DNA of 32,566 nucleotides from Muribaculaceae bacterium (GCA_017536215.1 JAFXHY010000123.1:1-32566), one strand, 5' to 3'. Positions 17,109 through 25,950 are shown, numbered from the stretch's first letter. Notes: generated by a model from the letters alone, not told the origin. Numbers and translations are program-made.

Positions 17109-19019
17109 CTAAAACAACGCCTTAATTTCTGCTAATGAAATTTCCGCCATCACCCTATTGCCATCGGGGGTGTAGGTCGGTGTAGGCAAACTAAACAAAT
17201 TGCTCAACAGATGCTCTACCTCTTCATCGGTCAGTTGCCCTGATGCGTTGACTGCAGCAGCCTTCGCAAGATGTAGCGCTATTGATTGATGTACACTACG
17301 TTGCGTCTCATTTGTGCCACTCTGCAAATCATCGAGTAGCGATGTCAGCAATTGAATATTATCACCATCTGATATACCCGCCGGAATACCATTAATTACC
17401 CATGTATCCATCGACATCACCTCCAAATCAAAGCCCATATTCGCAATATCTTCCTTATAATCATTGAGTATCGCTACTCGCGCCGGAGTGAGATTTATAG
17501 CCTCGGGAAACATTACTTTTTGCGATGGCAAAGGCTGCTCCTCGCAACTCTTAACATACTTCTCATACAACACTCTGACATGAGCTCGATGCTTATCTAT
17601 TAAAAGAAGGCCGGTAGTTGTCGATGTGACAATATATTTATCATTAACTTGGATTGCTGTGCGTGGCATTGCCGCTCCCAACGACATATCGGCATCATTT
17701 CTATTGTCAATATTATTGATGCGACTCGACACCATGCCGGAACCTCCCTCTAATGAGCCGGCTCTGCCTCCTGAGAAAAGTGTGTCACTATCCGGATTGA
17801 CAACAGGTTCTGTCGAATTCTCAAATGATTGATACAACTTTTCCCAATCACCCATAGCCTGCGAGGCTTTACGCTGCCACGACTGAGCTGATGCCCGTGG
17901 CATGTTGTTTTCACTGAATGGGTTATAATCACTTTGCAATGAAAAATCGGGCATCGCACCGGCATCGGGGACAAAAGCCGGGATTTCGGGGATATCATCT
18001 TCCCTGTTGAAATCTATCGAAGGCACGGCATTGAATTTTCCCAACGACTCACGAACTGCGGCATTTAATATCTGCCATATCGCCTGCTCGTTTTCAAATT
18101 TTATCTCGTTTTTCGTTGGGTGAATATTGACATCGATTGTCGACGGGTCAACTTCAAAATTAACAAAATAGTTGGGTTGCTCTTCAGGTCGTATCAACTG
18201 TTCATAGCAATTGAGTATTGCCTTATGAAAATACGGGTGACGCATATTGCGCCCATTGACAAAAAGATACTGCAACGCCCCTCGCTTGCGAGCATTTTCC
18301 GGAAGTCCTACAAAACCGGTAATCTTCACCAACGATGTCTCTGTTTCTATCGGCACAAGCTGACGCTCTATCGATTTGCCAAACAAATCCCCAATACGTT
18401 GCTTCAATGAGCCGTGACGCAACTTATGAAGCGTCACCTCATTATGGATTATTGTTAAGTCAACATCGGGATTAACGAGTGCCAAACGTTCAAATTCGTG
18501 CAATATATTATTCAACTCCACCGAATCCTTTTTAAGAAACTTTCGGCGAGCTGGCACATTGAAAAAGATATTTTTCACCATTAAATTTGTGCCCGGAGCG
18601 GCAGCAACCGGTTGTTGCTGCTCAACCTTCGACCCTGAAATAAATATCTGAGTTCCTACAGTGTCCTCGCGACGCATTGATATCATCTCCACCTGCGCAA
18701 TTGCGGCTATCGATGCCAATGCCTCCCCTCTAAATCCCATTGTGCGAAGAGCAAAAAGGTCGTTGGCTACAGTGATTTTTGATGTTGAATGTCGTTCAAA
18801 CGCCATACGAGCATCGGTAGGCGACATTCCTATTCCATTATCTACGACCTGAATAAGTGTTCGTCCGGCATCTTTTATCACTATCGTAACGTCGGTCGCT
18901 TTTGCATCTATTGCATTCTCCACCAACTCTTTGACAACCGATGCCGGTCGTTGTATCACCTCTCCGGCCGCTATCTGATTGGCTACTGAATCGGGCAACA
19001 ATTTGATTATATCACTCAT
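17109..19019 (-). CDS. mutL: DNA mismatch repair protein MutL
   Basis: ATPase that links MutS mismatch recognition to strand removal. The GHKL ATPase motifs are intact: KELVENAIDA (30-39, with E31 and N35), DNGIG (60-64) and GFRGEALASI (95-104), then GTNLMVKNIFFNVPARRKF (143-161). A variable low-complexity linker (about 340-450) leads to the C-terminal dimerisation domain. The family's endonuclease motif DQHA-x2-E-x4-E is degenerate here: DKHRAHVRVLYE (475-486) has Val at the first Glu. The cysteine- and histidine-containing motifs near the C-terminus are also missing (TPTYTPDGNRVMAEI). The protein is therefore probably not a nicking MutL. Length 636 is normal. The gene is divergent from the ATP-grasp gene and has its own promoter. 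Confidence 0.96.
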   Translation of the reverse strand: MSDIIKLLPDSVANQIAAGEVIQRPASVVKELVENAIDAKATDVTIVIKDAGRTLIQVVDNGIGMSPTDARMAFERHSTSKITVANDLFALRTMGFRGEALASIAAIAQVEMISMRREDTVGTQIFISGSKVEQQQPVAAAPGTNLMVKNIFFNVPARRKFLKKDSVELNNILHEFERLALVNPDVDLTIIHNEVTLHKLRHGSLKQRIGDLFGKSIERQLVPIETETSLVKITGFVGLPENARKRGALQYLFVNGRNMRHPYFHKAILNCYEQLIRPEEQPNYFVNFEVDPSTIDVNIHPTKNEIKFENEQAIWQILNAAVRESLGKFNAVPSIDFNREDDIPEIPAFVPDAGAMPDFSLQSDYNPFSENNMPRASAQSWQRKASQAMGDWEKLYQSFENSTEPVVNPDSDTLFSGGRAGSLEGGSGMVSSRINNIDNRNDADMSLGAAMPRTAIQVNDKYIVTSTTTGLLLIDKHRAHVRVLYEKYVKSCEEQPLPSQKVMFPEAINLTPARVAILNDYKEDIANMGFDLEVMSMDTWVINGIPAGISDGDNIQLLTSLLDDLQSGTNETQRSVHQSIALHLAKAAAVNASGQLTDEEVEHLLSNLFSLPTPTYTPDGNRVMAEISLAEIKALF

Positions 19020-19073
19020 CGCTAATGTATTTCTTTTCAGGCGTTTTTATCTTTTACACCCTTTCGTTTACTA

Positions 19074-19105
19074 CAAAGTTAAACATTTGTATTTATTCCC
19101 TACAA
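19074..19105 (-). promoter_or_regulatory. mutL promoter
   Basis: On the minus strand, TTG (19103-19105), a 21-bp spacer and TAACTTTG (19074-19081) fit the Bacteroidetes consensus. The predicted start near 19067 leaves a leader of about 48 nt before mutL. Confidence 0.6.
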
Positions 19106-19142
19106 CACCTGTTAATAAATAGCTCTTATTGTTGAAAAGTAG

Positions 19143-19150
19143 TATCTTTG
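19143..19150 (+). promoter_or_regulatory. -7 box of the ATP-grasp gene; decides the start codon
   Basis: TATCTTTG matches TAnnTTTG. The in-frame TTG at 19148 is part of this box, so the ATG at 19169 is the likely start, about 12 nt after the predicted transcript start. No -33 box is clear. Confidence 0.5.
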
Positions 19151-19168
19151 CATAAAAATTCACCGACG

Positions 19169-20320
19169 ATGAACACTTTGTGGATATTCAACCCCGACAA
19201 CGACATTGCGTTAGGCAACAACCTTCGCAACTTCACCCCACCGCGCAATGCTATGCTTCTTCGCCAAGCCGGAGCGATGCTACCGGTGTGGACCGCCTTC
19301 GATGGTGATTTTATATATTCCGACAATCCCGCCGATTCTAATTGGCTTCAATCCGTAATGTCGGTTTCCCGCAAAAATATCTCTTTGCTGTCCGGCGACA
19401 ACATCGATAAAATCGAGTCGATAAGTCCGTGGGGATGGTCGCGCGCAATCGCCAATACATTGCAGCAAAAAGGTGTTCCGCCCTATTTACTCCCTTCCGA
19501 TGAGCAAATCGACAAAATTAGAATATTGTCACATCGACGCTCTTCAATCTTCATAAATCAGCAACTACAACAACACGGTCTGAATGCTTCAATCCCGGTA
19601 GAATTTTCTGATATCCAACAACTGAAATCTTATCTTGACACACACCATTCGGCAGTTGTTCTCAAATCTCCATGGTCGTCGAGCGGACGAGGTGTTTTAT
19701 ACTCCGACAATACCGAAACATCTCGACTACTGAGCCAAGCCGAGGGCATAATTAAAAATCAAGGTAGCATACTGGTAGAGCCAAAGCACAAAAAAATCAT
19801 TGATTTCGCCATGCTATATCAACTGAAAAACGGCATAGCCAAATACGTTGGGCTGTCGGTATTCAACACCCTCATCGGTGGAAACTACACCGGCAATATA
19901 GTCGCCTCGGAGCAACATCTATCAAACATTATCACACAATACATCTCTCCAACGTATCTCACTCAACTACAAAATGCTCTTGAGGTTATCCTCTGCGACT
20001 TAGTTGGGAATAACTACAACGGGATTTGTGGCATCGACATGATGGTCTACGTTGATGAAAACGGAGATTACCAAATAGCTCCTTGCATCGAACTCAACCT
20101 ACGCCACACAATGGGCTACGTGGCGCATTGCCTTGCCCGCGACATAATCGCACCCTACTCTATCGCTGAAATGAAGGTAGAATACATCGGCAACAATCCC
20201 GCCGACATGCAACAATATCTACCCCCACAATTTGATAACAACAACCGCCTAATTAATGGGACACTATCATTAATCCCCACCAACCCCCATTTCGCCATCA
20301 CCCTCACCACCACTCCATAG
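19169..20320 (+). CDS. Orphan ATP-grasp fold protein
   Basis: Protein of 383 residues without signal peptide or membrane segment, so cytoplasmic. The N-terminus reads MNTLWIFNPDNDIALG. The central part carries ATP-grasp features: a strand-lysine followed by a Gly/Ser-rich loop (VVLKSPWSSSGRGVLYSD), a second strand with acidic residues (ILVEPKHKKIIDFAMLYQL), and a late GIDMMVY ... CIELNLRHTMGY segment where Asp, Glu and Asn would bind magnesium and ATP. ATP-grasp enzymes join a carboxylate, via an acyl-phosphate, to an amine or thiol. I cannot name the substrates. No carrier, precursor peptide or partner gene lies next to it; its neighbours are divergent mutL and a convergent tRNA gene. I infer a peptide- or amino-acid-ligating enzyme, with low certainty on substrate. 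Confidence 0.75.
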   Translation: MNTLWIFNPDNDIALGNNLRNFTPPRNAMLLRQAGAMLPVWTAFDGDFIYSDNPADSNWLQSVMSVSRKNISLLSGDNIDKIESISPWGWSRAIANTLQQKGVPPYLLPSDEQIDKIRILSHRRSSIFINQQLQQHGLNASIPVEFSDIQQLKSYLDTHHSAVVLKSPWSSSGRGVLYSDNTETSRLLSQAEGIIKNQGSILVEPKHKKIIDFAMLYQLKNGIAKYVGLSVFNTLIGGNYTGNIVASEQHLSNIITQYISPTYLTQLQNALEVILCDLVGNNYNGICGIDMMVYVDENGDYQIAPCIELNLRHTMGYVAHCLARDIIAPYSIAEMKVEYIGNNPADMQQYLPPQFDNNNRLINGTLSLIPTNPHFAITLTTTP

Positions 20321-20383
20321 CAATATTGTAGTTGCCATCACTTATTCATTGCGCATACTGTGCGCCATAATTAACTCATGATA

Positions 20384-20421
20384 TAAAAAAACAGGAGATG
20401 AATTCTGTGAATTCATCTCCT
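20384..20421 (-). terminator. Terminator of the initiator tRNA gene
   Basis: A 13-bp perfect inverted repeat (20393-20405 and 20409-20421) with a 3-nt loop. Read leftward it is followed by seven T after one G. It lies 5 bp past the tRNA 3' end. On the plus strand it may also stop the ATP-grasp transcript. Confidence 0.85.
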
Positions 20422-20425
20422 TTGT

Positions 20426-20500
<75 letters not shown>

Positions 20501-20514
20501 ATGTTTTACGTCTG

Positions 20515-20545
20515 CAAAGGTACGACTTTTATTCTATTCTGCAAA
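20515..20545 (-). promoter_or_regulatory. Promoter of the initiator tRNA gene
   Basis: On the minus strand, TTTG (20542-20545), a 19-bp spacer and TACCTTTG (20515-20522) form a full consensus. The transcript would start near 20508, 8 nt before the mature tRNA. Confidence 0.8.
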
Positions 20546-20638
20546 CTTTTTAGCTATATTTATTTGTTAAAAATTATTACAATACCCTTTATTGCCTCTT
20601 TTCCTCTCTTTTCTTGCGCTTCTAAATCCTTTTTGTTG

Positions 20639-20646
20639 TATATTTG
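20639..20646 (+). promoter_or_regulatory. -7 box of the dipeptide epimerase gene
   Basis: TATATTTG matches TAnnTTTG. A CTTG 22 bp upstream (20613-20616) is a loose -33. The predicted start near 20653 gives a leader of about 14 nt. Confidence 0.5.
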
Positions 20647-20666
20647 GATAATAAATTGTAACAGCA

Positions 20667-21797
20667 ATGGACCGACGACAATTCCTTAAAGTAACTGCAT
20701 GTGGCGCAGTGGCGTCTATGATGCCTATCAGCTTCTCTGCTTGGGGACAACCCACAAAACAGGTAAACCGTAGTGGTCGCATGACTTTGCGTTTCTTCCC
20801 CTACGAGCTGCAATTACGCCACGCTTTTAATCTGGCTAAATACCAACGCACCACAACACCCGACGTTCAGGTTGAAATTGAATATGAAGGCGTAGTGGGC
20901 TACGGCGAAGCTTCAATGCCCCCTTATCTTGGCGAAAGTGTTGATTCCGTCACTTCTTTCTTATCTCGCCTCGACTTGAGCAACTTTTCATCGCCATTTG
21001 CTTTTGAAGAGATACATGAGTATATGGATAGTCTAAGCGACGGCGACCGTGCTGCCAAAGCTGCTGTCGACATCGCGCTACATGATTTGACCGGCAAACT
21101 GATGGGACAACCATGGTGGAAAATTTGGGGTCTAAATAAGGAGATAACACCCTGCACCTCTTTCACTATCGGCATTGACACCGCTGAAGTGGTGCGCCAA
21201 AAAGTTAAAGAAGCAAGCCCCTATCGCGTATTAAAAGTTAAAATGGGGCTTGACAACGATAAAGAAACTGTTGAAATTATTCGTTCGATGACCGACGTTC
21301 CTATTTGTGTCGATGCCAACCAAGGGTGGACAAGTCGAGAGCAAGCATTGGAAATGTGCCATTGGCTCGCCGAACGCAACTGCCTATTTGTGGAACAGCC
21401 ATTGGCTATCGACCGCCATGACGACACAGCATGGCTTCGCGAGCGCTCGCCTCTGCCTCTGATTGCCGACGAATCTCTACAACGCATCGGCGACGTGCGT
21501 CGCATGGCTGAAGCATTCGACGGCATCAATATCAAATTAATGAAGAGCACCGGAATGCACGAAGCCTACAAGATGGCAGTACTTGCGCGAGCGCTCGGCA
21601 TGAAAGTGATGTTGGGATGCATGACTGAGACTTCGTGTGCCGTTTCTGCCGCAGCTCAACTTTCACCACTCGCCGACTATGCCGACCTTGATGGAAATCT
21701 GCTGATAACCAACGACCGGTTCGACGGAATGAAAATCATTGACGGAAAAATCACTCTCAACGACCTTCCCGGCATCGGAATTTCACCCCTTAAATAA
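20667..21797 (+). CDS. Tat-exported dipeptide epimerase (L-Ala-D/L-Glu type, enolase superfamily)
   Basis: Predicted to interconvert L-Ala-D-Glu and L-Ala-L-Glu, or related dipeptides from murein. It has 376 residues, about 30 of them an export signal: DRRQFLK (2-8) is a twin-arginine motif and a hydrophobic stretch follows to about 27. The folded enzyme therefore probably acts in the periplasm or is membrane-tethered. The enolase-superfamily barrel carries the acid-base pair K190-V-K192 (LKVKMG) and K290 (NIKLMKSTG). The metal ligands are D216 (DAN), E243 (EQPL) and D268 (DES). The exact substrate is not certain from sequence, because this subgroup includes epimerases for other dipeptides. 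The short leader and the Arg pair at residues 3-4 support the ATG at 20667. Confidence 0.88.
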   Translation: MDRRQFLKVTACGAVASMMPISFSAWGQPTKQVNRSGRMTLRFFPYELQLRHAFNLAKYQRTTTPDVQVEIEYEGVVGYGEASMPPYLGESVDSVTSFLSRLDLSNFSSPFAFEEIHEYMDSLSDGDRAAKAAVDIALHDLTGKLMGQPWWKIWGLNKEITPCTSFTIGIDTAEVVRQKVKEASPYRVLKVKMGLDNDKETVEIIRSMTDVPICVDANQGWTSREQALEMCHWLAERNCLFVEQPLAIDRHDDTAWLRERSPLPLIADESLQRIGDVRRMAEAFDGINIKLMKSTGMHEAYKMAVLARALGMKVMLGCMTETSCAVSAAAQLSPLADYADLDGNLLITNDRFDGMKIIDGKITLNDLPGIGISPLK

Positions 21798-21845
21798 TGC
21801 AGCCTCACATTATTGACTACATCTATAATACGATAGAAATATTCA

Positions 21846-21877
21846 GTTGGAACGAGAGAAATGATGTATTACTTTTG
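21846..21877 (+). promoter_or_regulatory. Rubredoxin promoter
   Basis: GTTG (21846-21849), a 20-bp spacer and TACTTTTG (21870-21877) fit the Bacteroidetes pattern. The leader would be about 42 nt. Confidence 0.65.
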
Positions 21878-21925
21878 TGTATAGATAAGTAATACGAATA
21901 ATAACAATTTAAAACCATAAATATT

Positions 21926-22090
21926 ATGAAAAAATATCGTTGTGTAGTATGCAATTGGGTCTACAACCCCGAAGTAGGAGACCCCGATAGCGGCATCGCT
22001 CCCGGCACTCAATTTGAAGATATTCCCGATGATTGGTCCTGCCCCATTTGTGGTGTTACAAAAGAAGATTTCGAATTAATTGAAGAATAA
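21926..22090 (+). CDS. Rubredoxin
   Basis: Small electron-transfer protein of 54 residues with one iron held by four cysteines. The motifs CVVCNWVY (C6, C9) and CPICGV (C39, C42) are the two classic rubredoxin knuckles. Y13, the [10 protein letters not shown] loop and PDDW are also typical. In anaerobes it commonly passes electrons to rubrerythrin or to superoxide or oxygen reductases; no such partner is in this window. It has its own promoter and is followed by a strong hairpin, so it is probably monocistronic. The 54-residue length is exactly in the family range. Confidence 0.95.
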   Translation: MKKYRCVVCNWVYNPEVGDPDSGIAPGTQFEDIPDDWSCPICGVTKEDFELIEE

Positions 22091-22100
22091 AATACTTAAA

Positions 22101-22143
22101 ACAAATGTGGAGGGCACCCCTATTTGAGGTGCCCTCCACTTGT
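22101..22143. terminator. Hairpin terminator between rubredoxin and DUF4251 genes
   Basis: A 12-bp GC-rich perfect stem (22107-22118 and 22128-22139) with a 9-nt loop, extended outward by ACAA/TTGT after a two-base bulge. There is no long T tract on either side, but it lies between two convergent genes and can serve both. Confidence 0.75.
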
Positions 22144-22165
22144 ATTATAACAGCTATGTATTCCG

Positions 22166-22702
22166 TCAGAATGAACGACCTTGAAAATATCGAGTGTTGA
22201 GAGGCTCAATTTTGCCTCGTAATGTAGCTCGTCCATTATTGAAAGTGGCATATATTGTTGCCGATGCCTCATTCTTTCCTTTGTGAAGTCGAATTTGCAC
22301 ATCCGTAGACCCCACAGTTGCCGACACCCTATATGTAACCAACAAATCCCCATCTTTAGTCGTTTTCGTCTCATATTTTGAGACATCGCCCGAAACGGTA
22401 AATCCGCCTACACTATTTGGTCCTCCGGCAAATAACGGCGACAACTGCACTACCCCGTTTATTGAATCGACAAGTAGAAAATTGGTATTATCCGAAACAT
22501 TGATTAGCGTAGATTGATTAATTGTGATTTGGTCGGCAGTAAGTACAAATCGGCGATGCTTTAGGAGCAATTGCGCAACATTGTTTGCTACCGAATCAGC
22601 GTATATTTGCTCCGGCGACTGAGTAGTCTTACAACTATTGGTTGTTATCGTTGTCAAAATGAATGCAACTGCTGTTGCTGCAATAATCAAAATGCGTTTC
22701 AT
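22166..22702 (-). CDS. DUF4251 family lipoprotein
   Basis: Protein of 178 residues. The N-terminus MKRILIIAATAVAFILTTIT followed by TNSC24 fits a lipoprotein signal peptide with a loose lipobox. The mature part resembles DUF4251, a small Bacteroidetes beta-rich domain (about 50-178). It has FVLTADQITI near its start, a SPLFAGGPNSVGGFTVSGDVSKYE segment in the middle, and a C-terminal GRATLRGKIEPL segment. I start at the ATG at 22702; a TTG 9 bp earlier adds only three residues. The function is unknown; an envelope location is the only firm inference. It is convergent with rubredoxin and lies 231 bp downstream of rpoZ, and I see no clear promoter in that gap. Confidence 0.8.
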   Translation of the reverse strand: MKRILIIAATAVAFILTTITTNSCKTTQSPEQIYADSVANNVAQLLLKHRRFVLTADQITINQSTLINVSDNTNFLLVDSINGVVQLSPLFAGGPNSVGGFTVSGDVSKYETKTTKDGDLLVTYRVSATVGSTDVQIRLHKGKNEASATIYATFNNGRATLRGKIEPLNTRYFQGRSF

Positions 22703-22905
22703 AATCAACAAGTTTTATCTATGTGAATTTTACAAAACAATTATTATAAGTTTTTTGCCATTAATACAACACGAAAAACTCTGATTTGTTTCGATTAAAG
22801 AATAATTATCTCGGTATTTACTTTACAAACAACGCCATGCAATAATATATGATATTAAAGCATAGCGTAGTAAGATATTGTTTAATTCAGGAACTCCAAA
22901 TATTT

Positions 22906-22932
22906 GTTGTAGCTTTGAAAAATAGCTACAAC
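22906..22932 (-). terminator. Hairpin just after the rpoZ stop codon
   Basis: A 9-bp perfect stem GTTGTAGCT / AGCTACAAC (22906-22914 and 22924-22932) with a 9-nt loop lies directly after the rpoZ stop on the minus strand. It lacks a U-rich tail, so it may only slow transcription or protect the mRNA end. Confidence 0.5.
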
Positions 22933-23268
22933 TTAGTCAATATTCAGTTTTTCCTTTGCAGGGTTGCGGTAATGGATTTTACCCTCAACATACTCTTGAG
23001 CGGCAATCAAAGTGGGCTTCGGAAGTTTCTCATAGTAACGAGAGATTTCTGTTTGCTCACGATTTTCCGATACTTCTTCATTAGAATCGTTGCATGATGC
23101 AAATTCCTGAAGTTTTTTATCGAGATCGTGCTTGATTTCGCCGGCTATTTGATTAGCACGTTTCGCGATTATGCACACAGTTTCATAGACATTGCCGGTA
23201 TCCTTTGACATTTCAATCATGTCGCGAGTCACGGTGTTGATAGGGGCGTTAGTCTTTTTGTAATCCAT
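22933..23268 (-). CDS. rpoZ: DNA-directed RNA polymerase omega subunit (Bacteroidetes Rpb6-like)
   Basis: Small RNA polymerase subunit of 111 residues that helps assembly and stability of the beta-prime subunit. The N-terminal half carries the omega/Rpb6 core: NAPINTVTRDMIEM, then TGNVYETVCIIAKRANQIAGEIK. The acidic middle (NDSNEEVSENREQTE) and the ending LPKPTLIAAQEYVEGKIHYRNP are typical of Bacteroidetes versions. It lies 65 bp downstream of bamD in the same direction with no promoter between them, so the two are probably co-transcribed, an arrangement common in this phylum. There is no conflicting start: the ATG at 23268 gives the full conserved N-terminus. Confidence 0.88.
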   Translation of the reverse strand: MDYKKTNAPINTVTRDMIEMSKDTGNVYETVCIIAKRANQIAGEIKHDLDKKLQEFASCNDSNEEVSENREQTEISRYYEKLPKPTLIAAQEYVEGKIHYRNPAKEKLNID

Positions 23269-23333
23269 TGTTTATATCGTTTTTATTGTTTTAATAATTT
23301 GTTGAAGGGATCTACACCCTAATTATATTATGC

Positions 23334-24134
23334 TTAATTGTTGATGTATTTTTGAGCAATCTTGTAGATATTGTCGGCCTCATCTCTATTTGAGCCTTCG
23401 GGATAGTTGTTTATAAAACTGTAATATTCATCGACAACATCACGAAAACGGTCAACTTTCTTCTCATCGATACTCTGAGCCGCAATTTGATAGCGCGATT
23501 TAAGCACCAACATTTCAAGCTCCTCTTTATATTTAGAATAAGGATACTCCTTGATTGCATTTTTGGCTACAATGATTGCGCTATCGTAGTTATTGAATAG
23601 ATAGTTGCCAAGATTGTAGTATAATTGTGCATTTTGCAACTCCTTTAATGTCAATTTGTCTTGAAGCTCAAAAATAGCATTTTGGGCAATCGAGACACGC
23701 TCGCTGCGAGGGAAGTAGTCCAAAAATCCCTGCAATTCATCTATCGCTTTAATCGTGCCCGACTGATCAAGCTGAGGCTCCGGCGAGTCAAGATAATAAG
23801 CATAACCTGCATAAAAGCGCGCCAATTCGGTGTACGTGCCTTTTGGGAAACGCTGATAGTAGCTTTGAAAATATGCTGCCGCGTCAATGTATTCTTTATT
23901 CTCATAGTGGCTGAGACCGAGCAAATACAATGACTCCTCTGCTTTTTGAGAGCCTTTGAACACAGTGACAACATCTTGGAGCAGTGTATAGGCTTGCACG
24001 TAGCGACCTTCCTCAAATGCTCGTTTTGCATAATCGAATTTCACATTTGGGTCGGTACTTTTCTGCACGCGTTGATATTCACCGCATGATGCCAGAACCA
24101 AAGCTAATAGTGAGAATATAAATAATTTGCGCAT
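23334..24134 (-). CDS. bamD: Outer membrane protein assembly factor BamD
   Basis: Lipoprotein subunit of the BAM complex, which folds beta-barrel proteins into the outer membrane. It has 266 residues. The signal peptide ends in LASC17, followed by GEYQ. The mature protein is built of tetratricopeptide repeats: KFDYAKRAFEEGRYVQAYTLL (about 32-52), SLYLLGLSHYENKEYIDAAAYFQSYYQRFP (about 68-97), ELARFYAGYAYY and later repeats to the C-terminus. The short turn FPKGTYTELA is a conserved family feature. The gene has its own promoter and leads an operon with rpoZ. Confidence 0.92.
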   Translation of the reverse strand: MRKLFIFSLLALVLASCGEYQRVQKSTDPNVKFDYAKRAFEEGRYVQAYTLLQDVVTVFKGSQKAEESLYLLGLSHYENKEYIDAAAYFQSYYQRFPKGTYTELARFYAGYAYYLDSPEPQLDQSGTIKAIDELQGFLDYFPRSERVSIAQNAIFELQDKLTLKELQNAQLYYNLGNYLFNNYDSAIIVAKNAIKEYPYSKYKEELEMLVLKSRYQIAAQSIDEKKVDRFRDVVDEYYSFINNYPEGSNRDEADNIYKIAQKYINN

Positions 24135-24210
24135 CTTTTTTCCTATTCGGTAATATTATTGGAATTCGCTTTTTATAATTTAAAATCGCAGCTAAATCCA
24201 ATTCAGTTTG

Positions 24211-24242
24211 CAAAGTTAATAATTTGTTGCCAAAAAAGCAAA
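24211..24242 (-). promoter_or_regulatory. bamD promoter
   Basis: On the minus strand, TTTG (24239-24242), a 20-bp spacer and TAACTTTG (24211-24218) match the consensus. The -33 TTTG is itself part of a second TAACTTTG (24239-24246), a possible alternative -7 box. The leader is about 70 nt. Confidence 0.7.
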
Positions 24243-24392
24243 GTTAGCCACCCTAAAAGATGTTTAAAAAAATCAAATATAATACATACCCGACATCTTA
24301 CACATCAGCTTTTTAAGTTTCCCTTGCTAACACCATCGCAATGTTCAACTAAATTTAGCTTCACATTCTGCCAAATATCACGAAAAAATGCT

Positions 24393-24400
24393 TAAATTTG
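24393..24400 (+). promoter_or_regulatory. -7 box of guaA
   Basis: TAAATTTG matches TAnnTTTG and lies 26 bp before the guaA start, giving a leader of about 20 nt. The upstream -33 is weak (TCTG at 22 bp). Confidence 0.5.
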
Positions 24401-24426
24401 CGATAAATTTTCAACTACACATTTAA

Positions 24427-25950
24427 ATGCAGGAAAAAATTATCATTCTCGATTTCGGTTCTCAAACCACGCAGCTTATAGGCCGACGTGTACGTGAACT
24501 CAATATGTATTGCGAAATCGTCCCCTACAACAAATTTCCCCACGACGATTCATCGGTAATTGGCGTTATCCTTTCAGGGTCTCCTTTCTCCGTTTACGAT
24601 GAAAAAGCGTTTAAGACAGACTTGTCGGAAATTCGCGGACGATTGCCTATTCTCGGCATTTGCTACGGTGCGCAGTTTATATCTTATTCCAATGGCGGCA
24701 ATGTAGAGCCGGCGCCATCGCGCGAATATGGCCGCGCAATTCTCGCTAAAGTTGACAATAAATCCCCCTTATTCAAAGGCATCGAAGCAGGTTCTACTGT
24801 TTGGATGAGCCATGGCGATACTATCACCTCACTACCTGCCGGCTTCACATCGGTAGCTTCAACCGACAAAGTGGCCATCGCTGCATATCAAGCCGACAAC
24901 GAGCCTATCTGGGGCGTTCAATTCCACCCCGAAGTGTTCCACACTCAAGACGGTACTCAGTTGCTCAAGAATTTCGTGGTCGATATTTGTGGTGGCAAAC
25001 AAGACTGGAGCGCAGCATCATTTATCGAATCTACAGTCAAAGAACTTCGCAATCAACTCGGCAACGACAAAGTGGTGCTCGGATTGAGCGGTGGTGTTGA
25101 CTCTTCAGTCGCTGCCGTTCTTCTCAACAAAGCTATCGGCAGCAACCTAACCTGTATTTTCGTTGACCATGGCATGCTTCGCAAAAATGAATTCACCAAT
25201 GTGCTCAACGATTATAAATGCCTCGGACTTAATGTTATCGGTGTTGACGCTTCACAGAAATTCTTCTCAGAGCTTAGTGGCATAACTGACCCGGAGCGCA
25301 AGCGCAAAATCATAGGCAAAGGCTTTATCGATGTATTCGATGAAGAAGCCCATAAGATTAAAGATGTGAAATGGTTGGCTCAAGGCACAATCTACCCCGA
25401 CTGCATCGAAAGTCTCTCAATCACAGGAACTACCATCAAGAGCCACCACAACGTAGGCGGACTCCCCGAAAAGATGAACCTCAAATTGTGCGAACCACTC
25501 CGCCTCCTCTTTAAAGACGAAGTACGTGCAGTAGGACGCGAACTCGGCATGCCCGACCACCTTATCAAACGCCACCCGTTCCCGGGTCCCGGTTTGGCGG
25601 TGCGTATCCTCGGCGACATAACGCCCGAAAAAGTGGCAGTACTCCAAGAAGCCGACGACATCTTCATCCAAGGATTGCGCGATTGGGGACTCTACGATAA
25701 AGTATGGCAAGCCGGAGCTATCCTCCTCCCCGTACAGAGCGTAGGAGTTATGGGAGACGAACGCACCTACGAACGCGCCGTTGCTCTTCGTGCCGTTACA
25801 TCTACCGACGCCATGACTGCCGACTGGGCACACCTACCCTACGAATTCATGGCGAAAGTATCAAACGACATCATCAACCACGTGCGTGGAGTAAACCGCG
25901 TTTGCTACGACATCTCCTCAAAACCACCGGCAACAATCGAGTGGGAATAA
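24427..25950 (+). CDS. guaA: GMP synthase (glutamine-hydrolysing)
   Basis: Converts XMP to GMP using ATP and glutamine, the last step of GMP synthesis. It has 507 residues. The class-I glutamine amidotransferase domain (about 1-190) has the nucleophile C79 in GICYGAQ and the pair H167/E169 in FHPE. The ATP-pyrophosphatase domain follows, with the P-loop SGGVDSS (221-227). The C-terminal dimerisation domain has [14 protein letters not shown] and ends in KPPATIEWE, the standard GuaA terminus. All catalytic residues are present. The codon use is GC-richer than in flanking genes, as often seen for highly expressed core genes. The gene stands alone between its own -7 box and a terminator. Confidence 0.98.
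   Translation: MQEKIIILDFGSQTTQLIGRRVRELNMYCEIVPYNKFPHDDSSVIGVILSGSPFSVYDEKAFKTDLSEIRGRLPILGICYGAQFISYSNGGNVEPAPSREYGRAILAKVDNKSPLFKGIEAGSTVWMSHGDTITSLPAGFTSVASTDKVAIAAYQADNEPIWGVQFHPEVFHTQDGTQLLKNFVVDICGGKQDWSAASFIESTVKELRNQLGNDKVVLGLSGGVDSSVAAVLLNKAIGSNLTCIFVDHGMLRKNEFTNVLNDYKCLGLNVIGVDASQKFFSELSGITDPERKRKIIGKGFIDVFDEEAHKIKDVKWLAQGTIYPDCIESLSITGTTIKSHHNVGGLPEKMNLKLCEPLRLLFKDEVRAVGRELGMPDHLIKRHPFPGPGLAVRILGDITPEKVAVLQEADDIFIQGLRDWGLYDKVWQAGAILLPVQSVGVMGDERTYERAVALRAVTSTDAMTADWAHLPYEFMAKVSNDIINHVRGVNRVCYDISSKPPATIEWE

Noticed and set aside
25417-25833. A 138-codon open frame on the minus strand opposite guaA
   Set aside because: It lies wholly within a well-conserved gene, has no promoter of its own and shows no protein family features. 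It is a shadow of GC-rich codon use.
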